Shown piece after piece: positions 1 through 8,284 of a stretch of 64,000 nucleotides of DNA. The stretch is from Oscillospiraceae bacterium Marseille-Q3528 (GTDB taxonomy: Bacteria > Bacillota > Clostridia > Lachnospirales > Lachnospiraceae): positions 1-64,000 of the forward strand of contig JAGTTR010000017.1 in NCBI GenBank assembly GCA_018223385.1, read 5' to 3'. Positions within the stretch are counted from its first letter, which is position 1. The number at the start of each line of letters is the position of its first letter. Under the pieces are notes generated by a model. The model ran no database searches. It saw nothing but the letters and a program-made list of their open reading frames with translations, and was not told where the DNA came from. A program made the position numbers and the translations under genes.

Positions 1-162
1 ACGGGATAAACGCTGAAGGCATCTAAGCGTGAAGCCCCCCTCAAGATGAGATATCCCAGCGAAAGCTGTAAGACCCCTTGAAGACGACAAGGTAGATAGG
101 GCAGAGGTGGAAGTGCGGTAACGCATGCAGCTGACTGTCACTAATAGGTCGAGGGCTTGACC
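1..162 (+). rRNA. 23S ribosomal RNA, 3' end (partial)
   Basis: The first 162 bases match the conserved 3' end of bacterial large-subunit rRNA. They contain the domain VI stretch with GGATAAACGCTGAAGGCATC, and end in the typical TAATAGGTCGAGGGCTTGACC. The gene begins upstream of the window, so its length cannot be judged. Transcription runs towards the tRNA cluster. Confidence 0.95.
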
Positions 163-373
163 AAAGAACTTGGAGAGCGGCATGGAGCAGCTGGAGGCGG
201 AGAAGAATGTTTACATTCTGAGACGCTGACAGATGGGACATGGCATTCGCGAAGCGAAAGGCAGCGAGAAGAAGCGAAGCGGATTCGAGCTGACCGCCGC
301 GAAACAAGTTGGTAGGTTCAGGAAAACGGATGTAATACAATATGTGGTTTTGAAGGTACATGCCTTTTTATAT
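163..373. other. rRNA-tRNA spacer without a 5S rRNA gene
   Basis: The 211 bases between the 23S end and the first tRNA hold no recognisable 5S rRNA: neither the conserved CCGAAC loop nor pairing 5' and 3' ends are visible. A weak AAGG/CCTT hairpin followed by five T residues near 353-368 may act as a partial terminator or processing site. The 5S gene of this operon may lie upstream of the window or elsewhere. Confidence 0.6.
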
Positions 374-445
374 TCCTCGATAGCTCAATGGTAGAGCATT
401 CGGCTGTTAACCGAAGGGTTGTTGGTTCGAGCCCAACTCGGGGAG
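374..445 (+). tRNA. tRNA-Asn (anticodon GTT)
   Basis: A full cloverleaf can be drawn. Acceptor TCCTCGA pairs with TCGGGGA, and the anticodon stem TTCGG/CCGAA carries loop CTGTTAA, which gives anticodon GTT. The T arm has GGTTCGAGCCC. The discriminator is G and no CCA is encoded. It is the first of seven tRNAs downstream of the 23S gene. Confidence 0.97.
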
Positions 446-448
446 CTG

Positions 449-484
449 AAAATCCGGTATGAAATCAGTACTGGATTTTTTTAT
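449..484 (+). terminator. Terminator-like hairpin after tRNA-Asn
   Basis: AAAATCCGGTA pairs with TACTGGATTTT (one G-U) around a short loop, followed by a run of seven T residues. It could end the rRNA-tRNA-Asn transcript or reduce read-through into the next tRNAs. Confidence 0.75.
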
Positions 485-585
485 ACAAATACTTGCAAAT
501 CCTTGTGAGATATGATAGTATTTATTGTGCCGCGAAGAGAGCAGGACAATTTTGTTCTTACTTCAAACAGGCGGACGAAATGTAC

Positions 586-657
586 GGCTCCATGGTCAAG
601 CGGTTAAGACACCGCCCTTTCACGGCGGTAACAGGGGTTCAAATCCCCTTGGAGTCA
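586..657 (+). tRNA. tRNA-Glu (anticodon TTC)
   Basis: Acceptor GGCTCCA pairs with TGGAGTC. The anticodon stem CCGCC/GGCGG carries loop CTTTCAC, which gives anticodon TTC. The T loop is GTTCAAATC. Discriminator A, no encoded CCA. Confidence 0.97.
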
Positions 658-678
658 TTTCAGTAGAACAGCATATGT

Positions 679-751
679 GCCGATGTGGCTCAATTGGCAG
701 AGCAGCTGATTTGTAATCAGCAGGTTATCGGTTCGAGTCCGATCATCGGCT
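679..751 (+). tRNA. tRNA-Thr (anticodon TGT)
   Basis: Acceptor GCCGATG pairs with CATCGGC. The anticodon stem GCTGA/TCAGC carries loop TTTGTAA, which gives anticodon TGT. Discriminator T, no encoded CCA. Confidence 0.97.
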
Positions 752-764
752 TCTTAAGAGATTT

Positions 765-838
765 GGACCTTTAGCTCAGTTGGTTAGAGCAACCGGCTCA
801 TAACCGGTCGGTCCTGGGTTCGAGTCCCCGAAGGTCCA
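765..838 (+). tRNA. tRNA with CAT anticodon, probably tRNA-Ile2
   Basis: Acceptor GGACCTT pairs with AAGGTCC. The anticodon stem ACCGG/CCGGT carries loop CTCATAA, which gives anticodon CAT. The GGACCTT acceptor matches, from memory, the minor isoleucine tRNA of Bacillus, whose C34 is converted to lysidine by TilS, rather than elongator methionine tRNA. The initiator is excluded because the first acceptor pair is a normal G-C and the anticodon stem lacks three G-C pairs. Identity as Ile2 rather than Met is an inference. Confidence 0.85.
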
Positions 839-871
839 TTAAGCTGTTTTATTGGAAGAATGTAAGAATAT

Positions 872-945
872 GGCCCAGTGGCTCAGTTGGTTAGAGCGTC
901 GCCCTGTCACGGCGAAGGTCGTCGGTTCGAGTCCGATCTGGGTCG
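872..945 (+). tRNA. tRNA-Asp (anticodon GTC)
   Basis: Acceptor GGCCCAG pairs with CTGGGTC. The anticodon stem TCGCC/GGCGA carries loop CTGTCAC, which gives anticodon GTC. Discriminator G as expected for Asp, no encoded CCA. Confidence 0.97.
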
Positions 946-980
946 TTGATGAATGAAAGTTCATCGGCGTTAGTCGCCAT

Positions 981-1053
981 GGGATCTTAGCTCAGCTGGG
1001 AGAGCATCTGCCTTACAAGCAGAGGGTCATAGGTTCGAGCCCTATAGGTCCCA
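981..1053 (+). tRNA. tRNA-Val (anticodon TAC)
   Basis: Acceptor GGGATCT pairs with AGGTCCC (one G-U). The anticodon stem TCTGC/GCAGA carries loop CTTACAA, which gives anticodon TAC. Discriminator A, no encoded CCA. Confidence 0.96.
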
Positions 1054-1074
1054 CTTTGAGGATTATCCTCGAAT

Positions 1075-1160
1075 GCCGGCGTGGCGGAACTGGCAGACGC
1101 ACAGGACTTAAAATCCTGCGGGACTTACCTCCCGTACCGGTTCGATTCCGGTCGCCGGCA
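1075..1160 (+). tRNA. tRNA-Leu (anticodon TAA)
   Basis: A class II tRNA of 86 bases. Acceptor GCCGGCG pairs with CGCCGGC. The anticodon stem CAGGA/TCCTG carries loop CTTAAAA, which gives anticodon TAA. The long variable arm CGGGACTTACCTCCCG is typical of leucine tRNAs. No encoded CCA. Confidence 0.97.
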
Positions 1161-1165
1161 TGACA

Positions 1166-1197
1166 AGAGAGTCTATTTGGTAGGCTCTCTTTTTTTC
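1166..1197 (+). terminator. Terminator of the tRNA cluster
   Basis: AGAGAGTCTA pairs with TAGGCTCTCT (one G-U) around a five-base loop, followed by six more T residues. It lies six bases after tRNA-Leu. Confidence 0.9.
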
Positions 1198-1570
1198 TAC
1201 TATATATAACATCTGTGATCGCCATATAACAATCTTTATCTTTACAACCCCATTTTATTCAGACGGCTCCATGTCTTTTCAATCAACAAAGAAAACGGAA
1301 GGATTTCCTGCTTTCTTTTATTCCCCGACAAATAGTACAGGAATAGTCGATATTAGCCATACTTATACCATGAAATAGGTAAAAATGCCAAAATATCACT
1401 TAATAGAGTATAAGAATAGAATATACGAAGTAGGCAAAAAATGTTGACAGGGCAAAATATAGCAAATATAATAGAAAGAAGGTTCTTGCACTGAAAACAT
1501 ACAAGCTGCCTGATTTTGGCTTATAAAATTTCTGGAAATGAACCGTAAGATAACCAAAGGAGAGGAACGA
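1198..1570. other. Intergenic region upstream of the peptide importer
   Basis: No coding sequence is seen in these 373 bases. The region holds a terminator-like inverted repeat at 1288-1319 (AAAGAAA/TTTCTTT outer arms with GGAA/TTCC inner arms). Further on are a near-perfect vegetative promoter at 1444-1472 and a roughly 95-base untranslated leader. I recognise no riboswitch in the leader. Confidence 0.6.
1444..1472 (+). promoter_or_regulatory. Consensus vegetative promoter of the peptide importer operon
   Basis: TTGACA (1444-1449) and TATAAT (1467-1472) are both perfect matches to consensus and are separated by exactly 17 bases. The start codon of the binding protein is about 100 bases downstream. 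Confidence 0.88.
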
Positions 1571-3181
1571 ATGAAAAAGAGAATAGTAAGTCTTGCACTT
1601 GCGCTCGCTGTGACAGCCGGCTGTCTGACAGGCTGCGGCGGCTCCAAGGATGAGAGCAAGACGGATGCAACCGCAACCACCGACACTGCATCCTCCGAAG
1701 CAAGCGGAGAGAAGATTCTTCGTGTGGCATCTGAGGATCCCCAGGTTCCGCTGGATATGCAGCTGAACACCTACAGCATCATCATGAAGGTGACCGATAA
1801 CGTGACCGAGTCTCTGATGCTGACCAACGATGCTGGTGAGCTGGAGCCCACACTGCTGGCAGAGATGCCCACACTGTCTGAGGACAAGCTGACATACTCC
1901 TTCACTCTGAAGGATGGTGTTACTTTCCACAACGGCGCACCGCTGACAAGTAATGACGTAAAGTATTCTCTTGAGAGAATGGTAAGCAAGTATAAGATGT
2001 CCAGCTTACTGGAGAAGGTAGCAGGATATCAGGAGTTCTTTGATGAGCAGGCTGATGAGATCACCGGTATTGAGATCGTTGACGATACACACTTCAACAT
2101 CCATATGTCCGAGATCTACACCCCTCTGTTATCCGCTCTTTCCACACCTTACTGCGCAATCTATCCGGCAGAGGCATGTGAAGAGGCTGGTGATGACTGG
2201 GGTATGAGTGTTCTGTACGGCACAGGCCCCTTCAAGCTGGTGAGCTACCAGACAGGCGTTGGCGTTGAGCTGGCGAAGAACGAGAACTACCACGGCGGCG
2301 ATGTGAAGCTGGACGGCATCAAGTACACCTTCATTGATGATCCGAACACCGGTGTTCTGGAATACCAGAAGGGCAACATTGATGTGGTTTACCTGGACGC
2401 TTCCCTGTACCCGACATACGCAAACGGAGATCTGAAGGATGAGCTTTACACCTTCAATCCGGTAGGCGGTTATTATCTGTCCATCAATGCAAAGGATATC
2501 CCGGAGGTAAAGGTTCGTGAGGCTATGACCTATGCCATCGACAGAGATGCGATCTGCAACAGCGTGCTGTTCGGAACCGCAACCCCGAACTCCAACTTCC
2601 TGCAGGATGGCCTGATCGGCGCAGACGACAGCGCAGAGCAGTTTGCATATGATCCGGAGAAGGCGAAATCCTTACTGGCAGAGGCCGGATATCCGGATGG
2701 TTATGATTTAAGAATCACTGTAAATACAAAATATCCGACTTCCCTGACCATTGCTACCGCAGTACAGGCACAGATGGCAGAGGCAGGTATCCGCGTGGAG
2801 ATCGAACAGGTTGACAGTGCTGCATGGACAGATATGAAGAAAAGCGGCGGCGTGACCTGCGGTATCGGTAACTGGTATGTGGACTACAACGATCCTGACA
2901 GTATGCTGTATCCGGTAAGTGATGGTCGTGTGGATCTGAATTCCATCTTCTGGCACAATGACGAGTTCAAGCAGCTGATGATCGACGGTGTGCAGACAGA
3001 GGATACCGCTGAGAGACAGCAGATCTATGCAAAAGCTGACCACATTCTGACTCATGAGGAATTTGCAGTGGCAATGATCTATAACGAGACCATGTTCTAT
3101 TTGAAGAAACCTTATGTAAAAGACTTCGCAGTTACCTTTACATATCGTACTATGTTTAACAACACAGATATTGAATACTAG
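1571..3181 (+). CDS. Peptide ABC transporter substrate-binding lipoprotein
   Basis: This extracytoplasmic solute-binding protein of the SBP_bac_5 (OppA/DppA) family captures oligo- or dipeptides for import. The 536-residue product starts at the ATG preceded by AAAGGAGAGG; an in-frame ATG 33 bases upstream lacks a comparable site. Residues 1-21 form a lipoprotein signal peptide, with lipobox LTGC and Cys22 as the anchoring residue. An acidic, Thr/Ser-rich linker follows. The mature part carries family signatures such as the segment reading YSFTLKDGVTFHNG near residue 110. It is the first gene of a five-gene importer operon. A strong hairpin after the gene probably favours its expression over that of the membrane parts. 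Substrate specificity cannot be read from sequence, but the downstream epimerase suggests dipeptides or murein peptides. Confidence 0.92.
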   Translation: MKKRIVSLALALAVTAGCLTGCGGSKDESKTDATATTDTASSEASGEKILRVASEDPQVPLDMQLNTYSIIMKVTDNVTESLMLTNDAGELEPTLLAEMPTLSEDKLTYSFTLKDGVTFHNGAPLTSNDVKYSLERMVSKYKMSSLLEKVAGYQEFFDEQADEITGIEIVDDTHFNIHMSEIYTPLLSALSTPYCAIYPAEACEEAGDDWGMSVLYGTGPFKLVSYQTGVGVELAKNENYHGGDVKLDGIKYTFIDDPNTGVLEYQKGNIDVVYLDASLYPTYANGDLKDELYTFNPVGGYYLSINAKDIPEVKVREAMTYAIDRDAICNSVLFGTATPNSNFLQDGLIGADDSAEQFAYDPEKAKSLLAEAGYPDGYDLRITVNTKYPTSLTIATAVQAQMAEAGIRVEIEQVDSAAWTDMKKSGGVTCGIGNWYVDYNDPDSMLYPVSDGRVDLNSIFWHNDEFKQLMIDGVQTEDTAERQQIYAKADHILTHEEFAVAMIYNETMFYLKKPYVKDFAVTFTYRTMFNNTDIEY

Positions 3182-3206
3182 TTTGCAAAACGAATAGACA
3201 GATAGG

Positions 3207-3248
3207 ATATAGCTACGGCTGGGCTCATGACTTTGGCCGTAGCTATAT
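3207..3248 (+). promoter_or_regulatory. Intercistronic stem-loop between binding protein and permease genes
   Basis: A perfect 13-bp stem (ATATAGCTACGGC with GCCGTAGCTATAT) encloses a 16-base loop. It is not followed by a clear T run, so a partial terminator or an mRNA 3'-end stabiliser is more likely than full termination. This arrangement is common after binding-protein genes, which are needed in excess over their permeases. Confidence 0.8.
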
Positions 3249-3271
3249 TCTTTGATTAAGGAGGGACTTCC

Positions 3272-4204
3272 TTGTTTCAATACACATTAAAACGACTGGG
3301 ACAAACGTTTCTGGTTCTGATCGGAATTACGCTGATCACCTTTTTGCTCTTAAATGTCGTGCCGGGCGATCCGGTAGCGATGATGCTGGATAAGCGTGCG
3401 GATGAAGCTACCATTGAGAAAGTCCGTCACGAGATGGGACTGGATGTTCCTCTTCATGAGCAGTATATTGATTTTGTCAAAGGCGCGGTAAAGCTGGACT
3501 TCGGTACTTCCTACTTTACCAAAGAGGTGGTGACAGATGCCATCGTGCGCTGTTTTAAAGTAACGGTAAAACTGGCTGCCATGTCGTTTCTGTTCGCCGT
3601 GGTGCTCGGCATCACCTGCGGCATGATCGCCGCGGTGTACCGGGGCAGGTGGATTGATTCGGCACTCATGACGTTGTCTGTGGTAGGTGTGTCTGCGCCG
3701 TCCTTCTGGATCGCCATCATCTTACAGATCGTCATTGGACTGAAGCTGGATCTTCTGCCGATCTCCGGTTTTGACGGACCGCTGAACTACATTCTGCCGA
3801 GTATCGCGCTGGGCACCCGTTATGCGGGCAGCATTGCGCGTATCACAAGAACGAGTATGCTGGATGTCATCAAGCAGGATTACATCCGCACGGCCCGTTC
3901 CAAAGGCGTGAAGGAATCTGTGGTCATCATGAAGCATGCGCTGAAAAATGCCATGATCCCCATTGTCACCCTGGTTGGTACAGAGCTTGGCAACATGCTC
4001 ACCGGCTCCATGCTCATCGAGAAGGTATTCTCCATTCCGGGCATCGGCAAGCTGGCCGTGGATGCCATGAGCAACCGCGACCTTCCGCTTTTGCAGGGAA
4101 CGGTGGTATACATTGCCCTTGTATTCGTTATCGTCAATCTGGTCGTTGACCTTTCTTATGCCCTGATTGACCCGAGAATCCGTTACGGGAAAGGAGAGGG
4201 CTGA
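3272..4204 (+). CDS. Peptide ABC transporter permease, DppB/OppB type
   Basis: A 310-residue inner-membrane subunit of the importer. It begins with a TTG codon placed seven bases after AAGGAGG. The N-terminus (FQYTLKRLGQTFLVLIGITL) is the amphipathic segment and first membrane helix typical of DppB/OppB. The binding-protein-dependent permease domain spans about residues 95-305, and the EAA-like coupling loop reads RTARSKGVKESVVIMKHAL near residue 215. The length is normal for the family. The stop codon shares one base with the ATG of the next permease gene, which implies translational coupling. Confidence 0.93.
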   Translation: MFQYTLKRLGQTFLVLIGITLITFLLLNVVPGDPVAMMLDKRADEATIEKVRHEMGLDVPLHEQYIDFVKGAVKLDFGTSYFTKEVVTDAIVRCFKVTVKLAAMSFLFAVVLGITCGMIAAVYRGRWIDSALMTLSVVGVSAPSFWIAIILQIVIGLKLDLLPISGFDGPLNYILPSIALGTRYAGSIARITRTSMLDVIKQDYIRTARSKGVKESVVIMKHALKNAMIPIVTLVGTELGNMLTGSMLIEKVFSIPGIGKLAVDAMSNRDLPLLQGTVVYIALVFVIVNLVVDLSYALIDPRIRYGKGEG

Positions 4205-5130
4205 TGAAGACAAATATATTTAATAAACAGAAAAAATTTGAACAGGAAGTCCTGTCCGGCGAGTATGCCGTTGGCGATATGGAATATTCCAGTTACTATA
4301 AAGACAGCTTCAAGCGTCTGAAAAAGAACAAGATGTCCATGTTCTGCCTGATCGTCATTGTTCTGCTGATCCTGATCGCGATTTTTGCGCCGCTCATCGC
4401 GCCCTGCGATCCGAACCTGCAGGATTACACCGCGATTTTACAGGCGCCGTCCAAACTGCATCTGCTTGGCACCGACGAGTATGGACGCGACATTTTATCG
4501 AGAATCATTTACGGAACAAGAGTTTCCTTAAGCGTTGGTATTCTGGCACAGGTCATTGCCACAATCATCGGTGTGACCATGGGATCTCTGGCTGCTTACT
4601 ACGGCGGCTGGGTGGATACGGTGATCTCCCGTATCATGGAGATCTTCGCGGCGTTCCCGGATCTGATCTTCGCCATGGCGATCATGTACGTGCTGGGGCC
4701 GGGCATGAAGAATATCTTCGTGGCACTGGGCCTTCTGACCTGGGTGCGCACGGCGCGTATGATCCGCGGCTCCATTTTGCAGTTAAAGGAAAAGGAGTAC
4801 GTGGAGGCTGCCAAGGCAAGCGGTGCGACACCGTTCTACATTATTACGAGACATCTGATTCCCAACTGTATTTCCACGATCATCGTGCTTGTAACGTTAG
4901 GCATCCCGAATGCTATCATGTATGAGGCATCCTTAAGCTTCCTCGGCATGGGTATCCAGCCGCCGACACCGAGCTGGGGTTCCATGATCAGCTTTGCACA
5001 GTCCTATATCAGTTACAGGCCGACCTACAGCATCTTCCCGGGTATCGCCATCATGATCACCGTTATCGCCTTCAATATTTTCGGCGACGGTCTTCGTGAC
5101 GCACTGGACCCCAAGATGAAGAATCAGTAA
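4204..5130 (+). CDS. Peptide ABC transporter permease, DppC/OppC type
   Basis: The second membrane subunit, 308 residues. It has the N-terminal OppC-type region (residues 20-75 with one membrane helix, then LLGTDEYGRDILSRIIYG) and the permease domain from about residue 105. The coupling loop reads EYVEAAKASGATPFYIITRH near residue 200. The GTDEYGRD motif distinguishes the C-type from the B-type subunit. It overlaps the preceding gene by one base and lies 12 bases from the ATPase gene. Confidence 0.93.
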   Translation: MKTNIFNKQKKFEQEVLSGEYAVGDMEYSSYYKDSFKRLKKNKMSMFCLIVIVLLILIAIFAPLIAPCDPNLQDYTAILQAPSKLHLLGTDEYGRDILSRIIYGTRVSLSVGILAQVIATIIGVTMGSLAAYYGGWVDTVISRIMEIFAAFPDLIFAMAIMYVLGPGMKNIFVALGLLTWVRTARMIRGSILQLKEKEYVEAAKASGATPFYIITRHLIPNCISTIIVLVTLGIPNAIMYEASLSFLGMGIQPPTPSWGSMISFAQSYISYRPTYSIFPGIAIMITVIAFNIFGDGLRDALDPKMKNQ

Positions 5131-5142
5131 GGGGGAAGACAA

Positions 5143-6132
5143 ATGTCAGAAAAACTGCTTGAAGTAAAAAACTTAAAGACCTATTTTTACACCGATGACG
5201 GTGTAGTGAAGTCGGTAGATGATGTTTCCTTTTCTGTAGAAAAAGGAAAGACGCTTGGTATCGTAGGAGAATCCGGTTGTGGAAAAAGTATCACCTCTCT
5301 TTCCATCATGCAGCTGGTAGAGACGCCGCCGGGAAAAATCGTGGGCGGCGAGATCCTGTACCAGGGGGAAAATCTGCTGGAGAAAAATAAAGATCAGATG
5401 CGAAAGATCCGCGGCGGAGAGATCGCCATGATCTTCCAGGAGCCCATGACTTCCCTGAACCCGGTATTTACCGTGGGAAAACAGATCATGGAAGCACTGA
5501 TGCTACACACGGATCTGGACAAGGCCCAGGCGAAAGAGCGTGCCATTGAGATGCTGAAGCTGGTAAAGATCCCGCTGCCGGAGAAACGGTTCAACGAGTA
5601 TCCCCATCAGCTGTCCGGCGGTATGCGCCAGCGTGTCATGATCGCCATGGCGCTGTCCTGTAATCCGAAGCTGCTCATCTGTGATGAGCCGACGACGGCG
5701 CTGGACGTGACGATCCAGGCGCAGATCCTGGATCTGATCAACGAGCTGAAAGAGAAGCTGGGCACCTCTGTCATGATGATCACCCATGATCTGGGCGTTA
5801 TCGCAGAGGTGGCCGATGATGTGATGGTCATGTATGCCGGAAAAGTGGTGGAGTACGGCTCGGCGGATGATATTTTCGAATCCCCGAAGCACCCGTATAC
5901 GGTGGGCCTGATGAACTGTATCCCGAAGCTGACGGATGAGGATCATACTCATCTGGCGGTGATCAAGGGCATGGTTCCAAGCTTTGACCAGATGCCCAAG
6001 GGCTGTGCGTTCTGCCCGCGCTGTGCGGAGGCCAGAGACATCTGCCGGGAGCGGATGCCGGAGCTGACCGAAGTGGATGGCCAGAAGGTACGCTGTTTTA
6101 AATATTCCAAGGAATGGGAGGACGCCAGATGA
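5143..6132 (+). CDS. Peptide ABC transporter ATP-binding protein, DppD/OppD type
   Basis: A cytoplasmic ATPase of 329 residues that powers the importer. Walker A reads GESGCGKS near residue 42, the signature LSGGMRQR near 157 and Walker [13 protein letters not shown] near 177. A C-terminal oligopeptide-transporter extension carries [15 protein letters not shown], the Cys motif that in some DppD proteins binds an iron-sulphur cluster. RBS is GGGGGAAG. The last four bases overlap the start of the partner ATPase (ATGA). Confidence 0.94.
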   Translation: MSEKLLEVKNLKTYFYTDDGVVKSVDDVSFSVEKGKTLGIVGESGCGKSITSLSIMQLVETPPGKIVGGEILYQGENLLEKNKDQMRKIRGGEIAMIFQEPMTSLNPVFTVGKQIMEALMLHTDLDKAQAKERAIEMLKLVKIPLPEKRFNEYPHQLSGGMRQRVMIAMALSCNPKLLICDEPTTALDVTIQAQILDLINELKEKLGTSVMMITHDLGVIAEVADDVMVMYAGKVVEYGSADDIFESPKHPYTVGLMNCIPKLTDEDHTHLAVIKGMVPSFDQMPKGCAFCPRCAEARDICRERMPELTEVDGQKVRCFKYSKEWEDAR

Positions 6133-7121
6133 GTGAAGAAAGCAAAACACCATTGTTAGAGGTGAAAGATCTGAAAAAATGGTTTCCTGCGAAAAGCTCT
6201 GCGTTTTCCCGGGAAAAAGCATTTATCAAGGCGGTGGACGGCGTCAGCTTTACGTTAAACGCCGGGGAGACGCTGGGCGTGGTGGGAGAGTCCGGCTGCG
6301 GCAAATCCACCATGGGACGCTCGGTGCTGCGCCTGCTGGAACCCACCAGCGGTCAGGTGCTGTTTGAGGGTAAAGACTACACGGCGCTCAAAAGCGCGGA
6401 TCTGAGAAAATCCCGTACCGATCTGCAGATCATTTTCCAGGATCCGTACGCATCCCTGGATCCGAGAATGACCATCGGCGACATCATCGGAGAGCCGCTG
6501 GACATCCAGTTAAAGCTGCCCGCCAAGGAGCGGATGCAGCGGGTGCTGAAAACCATGGAGCGCGTGGGACTGAACACCCGGTATATCAACCGGTATCCCC
6601 ATGAGTTTTCCGGCGGACAGAGACAGAGGATCGGCATTGCCAGAGCCATTGTGCTGGAGCCGAAGCTGATGGTATGTGACGAGCCGGTATCCGCGCTGGA
6701 CGTATCCATTCAGGCGCAGGTGCTGAACCTGCTTATGGATCTGCAGAAGGAAATGGGCATGGCGTACATTTTCATTTCCCATGATCTGAGCGTCATCAAA
6801 CATATTTCCGACCGGATCATGGTCATGTATCTGGGCCATGTGGTGGAGCTGGCCAACAAAGAGGATCTGTATAAGCGGACGATGCATCCGTACACCACGG
6901 CGCTGCTGTCTGCGATCCCGGTACCGGACCGGAAGCACAAGAAAGAGAAAATCGTGCTGGAGGGCGATCTGCCAAGCCCGGCCAATCCGCCGGCAGGCTG
7001 CGTGTTCCACACCAGATGCTACAAAGCCCAGGAGATCTGCAAGACCCAGGTGCCCGAGCTTCGGGACTGCGGAAACGGCCACTGCTGTGCCTGCCATTTC
7101 CCGGAACAGCCCCAGGCTTAG
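6129..7121 (+). CDS. Peptide ABC transporter ATP-binding protein, DppF/OppF type
   Basis: The second ATPase, expected to pair with the DppD-like subunit. I start it at the ATG overlapping the DppD stop codon (ATGA), with GGGAGG just upstream; this gives 330 residues. A longer start 15 bases upstream is less likely. Walker A is GESGCGKS, the signature is FSGGQRQR and Walker B is [12 protein letters not shown]. The C-terminal extension has [15 protein letters not shown], the Cys motif shared with the partner. The F-type linker before Walker A ([20 protein letters not shown]) is typical of OppF. Confidence 0.94.
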   Translation: MSEESKTPLLEVKDLKKWFPAKSSAFSREKAFIKAVDGVSFTLNAGETLGVVGESGCGKSTMGRSVLRLLEPTSGQVLFEGKDYTALKSADLRKSRTDLQIIFQDPYASLDPRMTIGDIIGEPLDIQLKLPAKERMQRVLKTMERVGLNTRYINRYPHEFSGGQRQRIGIARAIVLEPKLMVCDEPVSALDVSIQAQVLNLLMDLQKEMGMAYIFISHDLSVIKHISDRIMVMYLGHVVELANKEDLYKRTMHPYTTALLSAIPVPDRKHKKEKIVLEGDLPSPANPPAGCVFHTRCYKAQEICKTQVPELRDCGNGHCCACHFPEQPQA

Positions 7122-7175
7122 TTTCAGACAATCCAAAGATATCAATAAAATTTTATTTTACGGGGGAATAGACCA

Positions 7176-8255
7176 ATGAAAATTACAGGAATCAAAGTTC
7201 GTCAGGTGGAAGTACCGTTAAAGGAGCCTTTTCGCATTTCTCTGGGTGTGATCACACACTCCCGCAGTGCCATCGTATCTGTGGAGACCGACGAGGGTCT
7301 GGTGGGCTACGGCGAGGGCGCACCGGCCATCCTCATCACCGGTGAGAGCCTTTCCGGCACCAACGATGTGATCAAAGCCATGGAGCGTGACCTCATCGGC
7401 GTGGATCCCACCGATCTGGAAAAGGTATACTGGATCATGGACCGGGCAGCAGCCCATTCCGGCAGCGCCAAGAATGCCATTGATATGGCCTGCTACGACC
7501 TGCTGGGCAAGAAAGCCGGTATGCCGGTATACAAGCTGCTGGGCGGACAGAACAATTACATCGAGACCGATATGACCGTGGGCATCGACGAGCCAGAGAT
7601 CATGGCTGCCAAGGCAAAGAAGCACGTGGAGGCCGGGTTTGACACCATCAAGACCAAGGTCGGCACTTCCTTTGACGAGGATATCGCCAGAGTAAAAGCC
7701 ATTCGTGAGGCTGTGGGCGATGACATTAAGATCCGTGTGGATGCCAACCAGGCATGGACAGCGAAAGAAGCTGTTCGTCTCATCGAGCGTCTGAACGAGT
7801 ACAATCTGGAGCTGGTGGAGCAGCCGGTGGCTTACCACGATATTGCCGGTCTGGAATATGTCACCAAGCATTCCATCGTGCCCATCATGTCCGACGAGAG
7901 CTGCTTCAATTCCAAGGATGCCCTTCGTCTGGTGGAGCGCCGTGCCATTGACTACCTGAACATCAAACTGATGAAGTGCGGCGGTATCCGTGAGGCGCTG
8001 AAGATCAACGCCATCTGTGAGGCAGCAGGCATCGAGGTGATGCTGGGTTGTATGGCAGAGGAGAGCAATCTGGGCATCACCGCAGCTGCCAGCCTGGGCG
8101 CTGCAACAAAGAACATCACCCGTGCCGATCTGGATGCAACCTTCTCTCTGTCCGAGCTGGCATTTGAGGGCGGCATGTATGTAGAAGACACGAAGAAGCT
8201 GGTACTTCCGGAAGTGCCCGGTTTCGGCTTCATCGGTTTTAAGGACGAGCAGTAA
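7176..8255 (+). CDS. Enolase-superfamily dipeptide epimerase (L-Ala-D/L-Glu epimerase type)
   Basis: A 359-residue muconate-lactonizing-enzyme-subgroup member. It has the KTKVG acid/base lysine motif near residue 161, metal ligands in RVDANQAW, in EQP and in SDES, and the second catalytic lysine in NIKLMKCGG near residue 268. A DLD triplet in TRADLDATF near residue 313 corresponds to the D-x-D motif that holds the dipeptide amino group in known dipeptide epimerases. That separates it from cycloisomerases. In murein peptide recycling the family converts L-Ala-D-Glu to L-Ala-L-Glu. Its place 54 bases after the peptide importer supports a peptide substrate; the exact dipeptide is unproven. RBS is GGGGGAAT. 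Confidence 0.85.
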   Translation: MKITGIKVRQVEVPLKEPFRISLGVITHSRSAIVSVETDEGLVGYGEGAPAILITGESLSGTNDVIKAMERDLIGVDPTDLEKVYWIMDRAAAHSGSAKNAIDMACYDLLGKKAGMPVYKLLGGQNNYIETDMTVGIDEPEIMAAKAKKHVEAGFDTIKTKVGTSFDEDIARVKAIREAVGDDIKIRVDANQAWTAKEAVRLIERLNEYNLELVEQPVAYHDIAGLEYVTKHSIVPIMSDESCFNSKDALRLVERRAIDYLNIKLMKCGGIREALKINAICEAAGIEVMLGCMAEESNLGITAAASLGAATKNITRADLDATFSLSELAFEGGMYVEDTKKLVLPEVPGFGFIGFKDEQ

Positions 8256-8284
8256 CAATATACAGATGAGTGGAGGTGCAATTC

